Assembly (NCBI RefSeq): GCF_031143425.1
Contig: NC_090444.1
Coordinates: forward strand, 1,536,846,782-1,536,910,781
DNA: 64,000 nt
Source of the DNA: Pleurodeles waltl
Lineage: Eukaryota > Chordata > Amphibia > Caudata > Salamandridae
Direction: 5' to 3'
The notes beneath the pieces are model-generated. The model made no database searches. It was not told where the DNA came from and saw only the letters and a list, made by a program, of their open reading frames with translations. This document shows positions 59,094 through 64,000 of the stretch, one piece after another; the stretch's first letter is position 1; the number at the start of each line of letters is the position of its first letter. The translations under genes and the position numbers were made by a program.

Positions 59094-61094
59094 TAGTGAT
59101 TGCCACTCATCCTTTGAATTCTTCTTCATCTCCCTCCACAAGTCCCTTTCTCATATTTGTTCCACATATCTTTTATGTACCTGAGGTGTGTGTATTCTCA
59201 TTTTGCGATCCTCCACAACAGTAATCATGGCCATGAAACCGCCCAGCACTACTAATGCATTTGTCCCGTAACCAAAACCGTCTCCCTACCTGTTCACCTT
59301 TTGTGATTTGCAATATCGCTGACTCTTCTACCTTTGCTACATTCTGCTATCTTGTTTGTGTATTTCTGTGCCTACATTTACTAGTTTTATATTTCTGTTA
59401 CATTGTATTCACCTGCCCCATATTGACTGTGTTTTGACATTTCTCCAATACATTTTGTGCACTCTAGGAACAAACAAATATAGAAAAGGAGAAATATATT
59501 TTGTTTTGCATGGCAATATATTATTGAACGTTTCGTGGTCCTGGCTGGCTCTTTTATTTTGATTTACAGCTCTCCATACATGTCATACATGGAAGACCTA
59601 TATCATGTGTTTGTTTTCCACATTAAGAATGCTTTCAGGTACCATCAAGTACCTGATAGAAAAAACACTTATTTTATGCACTGATTTAAAAAGTTAACTT
59701 ACACCGGTAAAACATTAGCTGCATGTGCCCAAATAAATGTTTCCTCGTGTATCAGGTCCTCTTACAAGTTTTACCTTTTGAAAAATGTCATACAGTGCGC
59801 AAGTATAGCTTCAATTGCATCCCTCATTCACAAAGTAAAGGGCTTTAGGGTTATTAAAACATTCCTCACCCTAGGGGCAGAATATCCTATTTCAAGATCT
59901 CACAGAAGACCTGGGGTTTAAAACTCCTGTGCTAGTCAGCAGAATCTTTCATTTCACAGCTGCAGCTCTCTGTCTTTGAAAGTTACTGCCCTGTGCATAG
60001 TCATAGCCGGAGAAATGGGCAGCACCAGGTGCAAAAGATGAGCCTAGCTTCTTCAGCCTCTGCTTTTCTGTTGTTTTTCCTCATTTGTCAAGGCAGAGCT
60101 AGAGTCAGGCAGTGAGGGATGCTTTCATACGTTCATCCACAGCACTCACTGCAACTAGAGGAAGGAGATCGTAAGCCTCCATATTTTCCCTTAGACACAA
60201 TCTCTATCTCACTCATTCCTCTGTGCAATTTACATTTCCTTTGGAGAGGCAGGAGCCTGGAGAGGAAGAAGATATCGACTAGGTTGTTAAAATCTTGATA
60301 GCAGAGGACTAGTACCCAGTGGAGCACCAAAGACACCGTGGGATATAATGCAAAAAAAAGCAAATGCCCCCTAGTTGTCTTGTTCACTTGTAAAAGAGAA
60401 CCACTAATAGTGTATAGTGAGGCCCTCATGGCCCTGAGCCCGAGTGCCAATGCACCTATACCAATGCACCTGCTGCACCTTAATATTGGGTTGCAGCTTT
60501 AAAATTATTCTATGTTTAAATTATTGCTCATCTTTTTGGGCACACATTCCTTTAGCATGGTTAAATGTGATTGAAGGAGCAGTCCTAAAAGAGACCATTC
60601 AATTACAAACATCTTTAATCCAAGCAAATAGATTTTAATTGAGGACATGGTTGACAAAGGCAGTTCCAGTACTGAAATCTGTTTGTTTCCTCAGACACAC
60701 AAAAAAGTTCAAAGGCATTAACTTACTGCATTTGTTTTATGAGAATTCAAATATCTTCCCTAATTTAACATAATCTCTGATTTATACCAAATAGCTGGGG
60801 ATAAAGGAAGTGGTCAGTAAGAGTGCAATCTCACTTATTTTATTGAATCAAATAATAAAACGCGTAATTTATTTATTGGTCCTGTGTGGAAGATGGTAAC
60901 AATTTTGAGTCAATAAAATCTTAAGTTACTGAATGTAATTAAACGGTTCATTGATTTGGTGGGAGGCTACCCCTGCCAACTTTATAAACACAATCTTGCT
61001 AGGTCACACAGCTCAAATTAAAACTAAGCTCACTCCCTGGTAGTTGTGGCACAAGCAGCAGGCACATAGGCCCCAGAGACATATGCCCTAAATT
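59094..61094. other. Unassigned DNA
   Basis: No coding homology or repeat ends that I can support. A short internal repetition of ccaatgcacct occurs near 60447-60472. Confidence 0.45.
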
Positions 61095-61361
61095 TAGTGC
61101 TTAATTTGAGCCAGATATTTACTGAGTGCAGGAGTGGGAAAACACATCGATCGGAAAGCTGGAGGGGGAGAGAGATGGCAAAACCGTTGCAAAGGGGGCA
61201 TGCAGGAACCTGCAAAAGAGACAGGGGGTGTCTGGTAGTGGAATAAAGAATAGCAGCCTTAATATCCAGTGTGCCAACATTTAATTGCACGACTGCTGAC
61301 TTCTGAACAGAGCTTCTATAACAGGCTTTCTTTCTTTCACAAATTTAGCACTAGCTAAGTT
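61087..61361. mobile_element. hAT-type non-autonomous transposon
   Basis: The element is 61095-61353 (259 bp). Its left end TAGTGCTTAATTTGAG and inverted right end TAGTGCTAAATTTGTG match each other and the ends of the hAT element at 37782-38123 (CAGTGCTTAATTTGT). Flanking octamers CCTAAATT and GCTAAGTT agree at six of eight positions, a plausible diverged 8-bp duplication. Confidence 0.7.
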
Positions 61362-62107
61362 TAAATATTAATTTAGATTTAAGAACAAAACACAAGAAAA
61401 TGCCCTGCTAATTCATGGCAGTTAAAAAGAATAGGAGGCAACACAACAAAAATGCTGATTAAAATTAGATTGAGGAACCAAAGATAATGCCAAGAAATAC
61501 AAGAAATCAGATAGTGGAATATAAAAGTCAATGTTTGAGGTTGACCAGGACCCTGGGGCAACTTGAAGTCAGCTTCAATTAAGTTAGTAGTCAAGTATGC
61601 CAAGCAATCAAAGTTGTTACGTGAGTACTGAGATGTTTTTTCGTTCTCAGAATCCTCCAGCAGGGTAAGGTAGGATGATGAAGCTGTCAGGAGTCACTCC
61701 AAATTAGAAGAATCGTCCTCAGGCTCCCTCAGAAGCCTTGGGTTGTGATTCAAAGAACTAAGTAGAATTCCCACAGCTGCGGAGCCCACATCACTCCTGG
61801 CATGGATTTGCTTCATTGCCCCAGGTTTATCTTTGGACTTAGTCACTTTTATGGTTCTCAGTCTTCTCCACTGAGGCATGGCTAGTCTCTGTAGTTAGGG
61901 AGAATGCCAAAAAGCCAGATATGATCATTGCAAGGTCCTGCTGATATATGTTGAATTATGGCAAAAAATCTCTGAGTGGGATGAACGTGGAAATCTTGTC
62001 CACTGAACTGGCAGATTCTATGGAATAATTTCAGTAATTGCAAAACTATTATTTTTCACACCGTTTTTAGTACTGGGAAAGAGACTAAGGTTCTGTCCTT
62101 TAGTCTC
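61362..62107. other. Unassigned DNA
   Basis: Contains adjoining minus-strand open frames (61379-61603 and 61694-61879) without recognisable domains. Confidence 0.4.
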
Positions 62108-62181
62108 TAGGGGCCAGATGTAGCAAAGGGTTTTTCCCATTCTGGTTCAATGGGAAAATGTGTTCGTACATATGGCCCTAG
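62108..62181. mobile_element. 68-bp miniature hairpin element
   Basis: The element is 62111-62178. Left GGGCCAGATGTAGCAAA and inverted right GGGCCATATGTACGAAC are near-matching ends, and the centre (tttttcccatt...aatgggaaaa) is a perfect hairpin. TAG lies on both sides (62108-62110 and 62179-62181). GGGCCAGATGTA ends recall Harbinger-like MITEs. Confidence 0.7.
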
Positions 62182-64000
62182 GTACTTATGGCAGGTTTCT
62201 AAGCATGATATTTCTCTCCAGGTAGGCACTTTCAAAGTCCGAGCCAAGTTGTCAGCATGGCCTTCGACAGATCTCCAAAGAGTAATTTGCCTTTTCTGTA
62301 CCAGGAATATTCTGAGGATGTGGTGGTACGGGACCACTATTATACTGCCAACCAGCCAATGATTGGAACATTCCCTACATCCAATACTGGCTACTCTTCC
62401 ATGAAAACTTCACCTCATTTTCCGCACTTCCTTTCCCAAACTATAGCAAACTTTCCCAGAATCACTTCATTTAAAACGTGCTCAACCTTCCTCTATCTGC
62501 AGCCTTCAAGCCACTCCCACTGGAATGAGGTATAATCCACTCTTGCAGTGCTGGAACTCTTTGTTCCTCCTTCTAGGCACACAGACAAATCATCTATTGA
62601 ATGGTTTCAGTTTTAAAAGTCCCATCTTGGATCTCCTTCTACAAAGGAATAGCTCCCCTTTGTGATTTTGTCTGTCCTGTCCTCCTTACAGATGATAAGT
62701 GGTCACAGTTGTCACCATGCCTGCCTTCCTGATCCTAAGGGTAGTCCCATTGACCTCCAAGATGTCAGTCACTAATAATCAGTATTGGATGTGCATTCCG
62801 AACTCTTGAGCAGAACTACTGGCAACTGTTTTTAAACCACTTTGCTCTCAGGCAGCAAAAACGAATGTTTTCTTTCAAATTGTGTTGTTTCCACTATACT
62901 TTAAAAAAATGTCATAACAACATTTTTGATAACAGGCGTGAAATAGCTTTGAATGAAATTCCTAGAATTTTCTACCTGACGTTAAGAATTAACCGTTCAT
63001 TTATAACTGGGAATGCTCAAGGAAAACACTGTCAAGCACTTTTTGCAACTCCTACTTATATATGTTGGGAGTGTAACAACGAAGCACACATAAGATATTC
63101 AACTTCTACACTACTGACACATTTTGTGCTCCACCTTACCATGGTCTTGATGGAGAGGCAAATAAGCAAAGAGCAAACCCAATTTAAAATATAGTTTTAG
63201 GGGCAATGCACACACTCTGTGGCACTGAATGGCAGGACGACAGTGCACATTATAAATTCAGCATGCTTAAAACCCATAAAAGGAGAACATTCAGGCGACC
63301 ATTAAGAAGAAGGCAAAATCTTACATTCATTCACTCTGGAAAACAAAAAATCTTCTTGTCATTGCTTCTTTTCTTTTCATCTAAAATTGTGGCATTTATT
63401 TGTGTTATTCCCGACAGGTGTCGCCACAGTAAAATGAGTTTGTAGACTCTGTTTCAATGACAAGAAAATCTCTGCTCCTGGCCAGTATGGTGTCCAAGTC
63501 TGACTTAAGAAATTCATTTATTTTACCTGTAGATACAGTATATGATAGCCAGGACAAGGATAAGCTAATAAAAATGTTATGACATAATGACAACACATAT
63601 TTGATTACTAATGTTGCTAAATGTTTTAAAGTATATTTTTAAAATTGTAATCCTTGGTTATAGCATGAGAAACAATGTTGAATGCTGTGTGTCTCAACGA
63701 TATTACTGTTTATTGGGTTGGATAAACTATTTATTGACATGAAATGCACAAATGTAATTCTTAGTATTGGCAGATATGGGCTCTCTTTGGCCCTTACATG
63801 TCAATGTTCTTCGATGGTGACATAATGGCAACAATCTGCTGATATCTGCAGGCTACCATGACCGCATAGACATGTCTCATGGGACCAAATGCATAACACA
63901 GCAGTGGGTATGTGTCTTGGGTGTCCAAATCGTTAAAGCCAAAAATTGGGAAATTCCACAAATATAAAAATAGGACTACAATTTTGCTTCCACTGAGGGG
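62182..64000. other. Unassigned AT-rich DNA to the window edge
   Basis: The 109-codon plus-strand frame at 62865-63194 (ending EQTQFKI) and the 79-codon frame at 63206-63445 show no family resemblance. No repeat ends recognised. Confidence 0.45.

Noticed and set aside
1..64000. CRISPR array, operon, riboswitch, rRNA or tRNA gene
   Set aside because: The window has eukaryotic repeat content throughout. I saw no regularly spaced repeats, no rRNA sequence and no convincing tRNA cloverleaf.
1..64000. A previously undescribed defence or regulatory gene system
   Set aside because: All recognisable coding traces belong to retroelements, DNA transposons or an endogenous retrovirus; no gene cluster with intact frames exists here.

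Overview
This window reads as part of a very large, repeat-choked amphibian nuclear genome. A salamander, perhaps a newt, is the best guess. That rests on the abundance of long LTRs, Ty3/Gypsy pol debris, L2/CR1-like and L1-like LINEs, and many PIF/Harbinger-like and hAT-like hairpin elements; it is inference, because no host gene is present to confirm it. I found no cellular coding exon, tRNA, rRNA, CRISPR array or any bacterial feature. Almost every recognisable coding trace is a broken mobile element.

Layout. Positions 1-17130 are dominated by one family of long LTRs (TGTT...AACA termini). There is a fragment at the left edge, a complete 2.1 kb copy (4915-7039), internally deleted 300 bp copies, and a truncated element with a primer-binding site and a gag start (9456-11426). 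Hairpin DNA elements and a decayed LINE reverse transcriptase (13700-14200, minus) lie between them. Positions 17133-24800 hold a decayed Ty3/Gypsy element in minus orientation: two related LTR pieces at 17499 and 24624 flank RT, RNase H and integrase remains. Its pol was split by a solo LTR (21048-23197) that still has a perfect 5-bp target duplication. Positions 25137-29090 hold a 5'-truncated L2/CR1-like LINE (minus), a longer decayed LINE (plus) and a Harbinger transposase fragment. Positions 29650-41066 hold nested LTRs, a Harbinger-type element, a 509-bp tandem duplication and a hAT-type element with an 8-bp target duplication.

Positions 42916-49457 contain a 231-bp tandem duplication, a nearly end-to-end L1-like LINE (43666-47821) with target duplications and a 707-bp insertion inside its ORF1, a perfect Harbinger-type MITE, and a 994-bp inverted-repeat element. 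Positions 49585-52315 hold an endogenous retrovirus remnant (integrase C-terminus plus broken env) between 76-bp direct repeats. From 52316 to the end the sequence is AT-rich and mostly unassigned, with a LINE remnant on the minus strand (about 55540-56835) and four small DNA-transposon-like elements.

The genes do not cooperate in a pathway; the window is a record of successive insertions. The best-supported history is the solo LTR within Gypsy pol and the 707-bp element within L1 ORF1, because in both cases the broken reading frame resumes when the insert and one duplicate are removed. I did not find a convincing new biological system.
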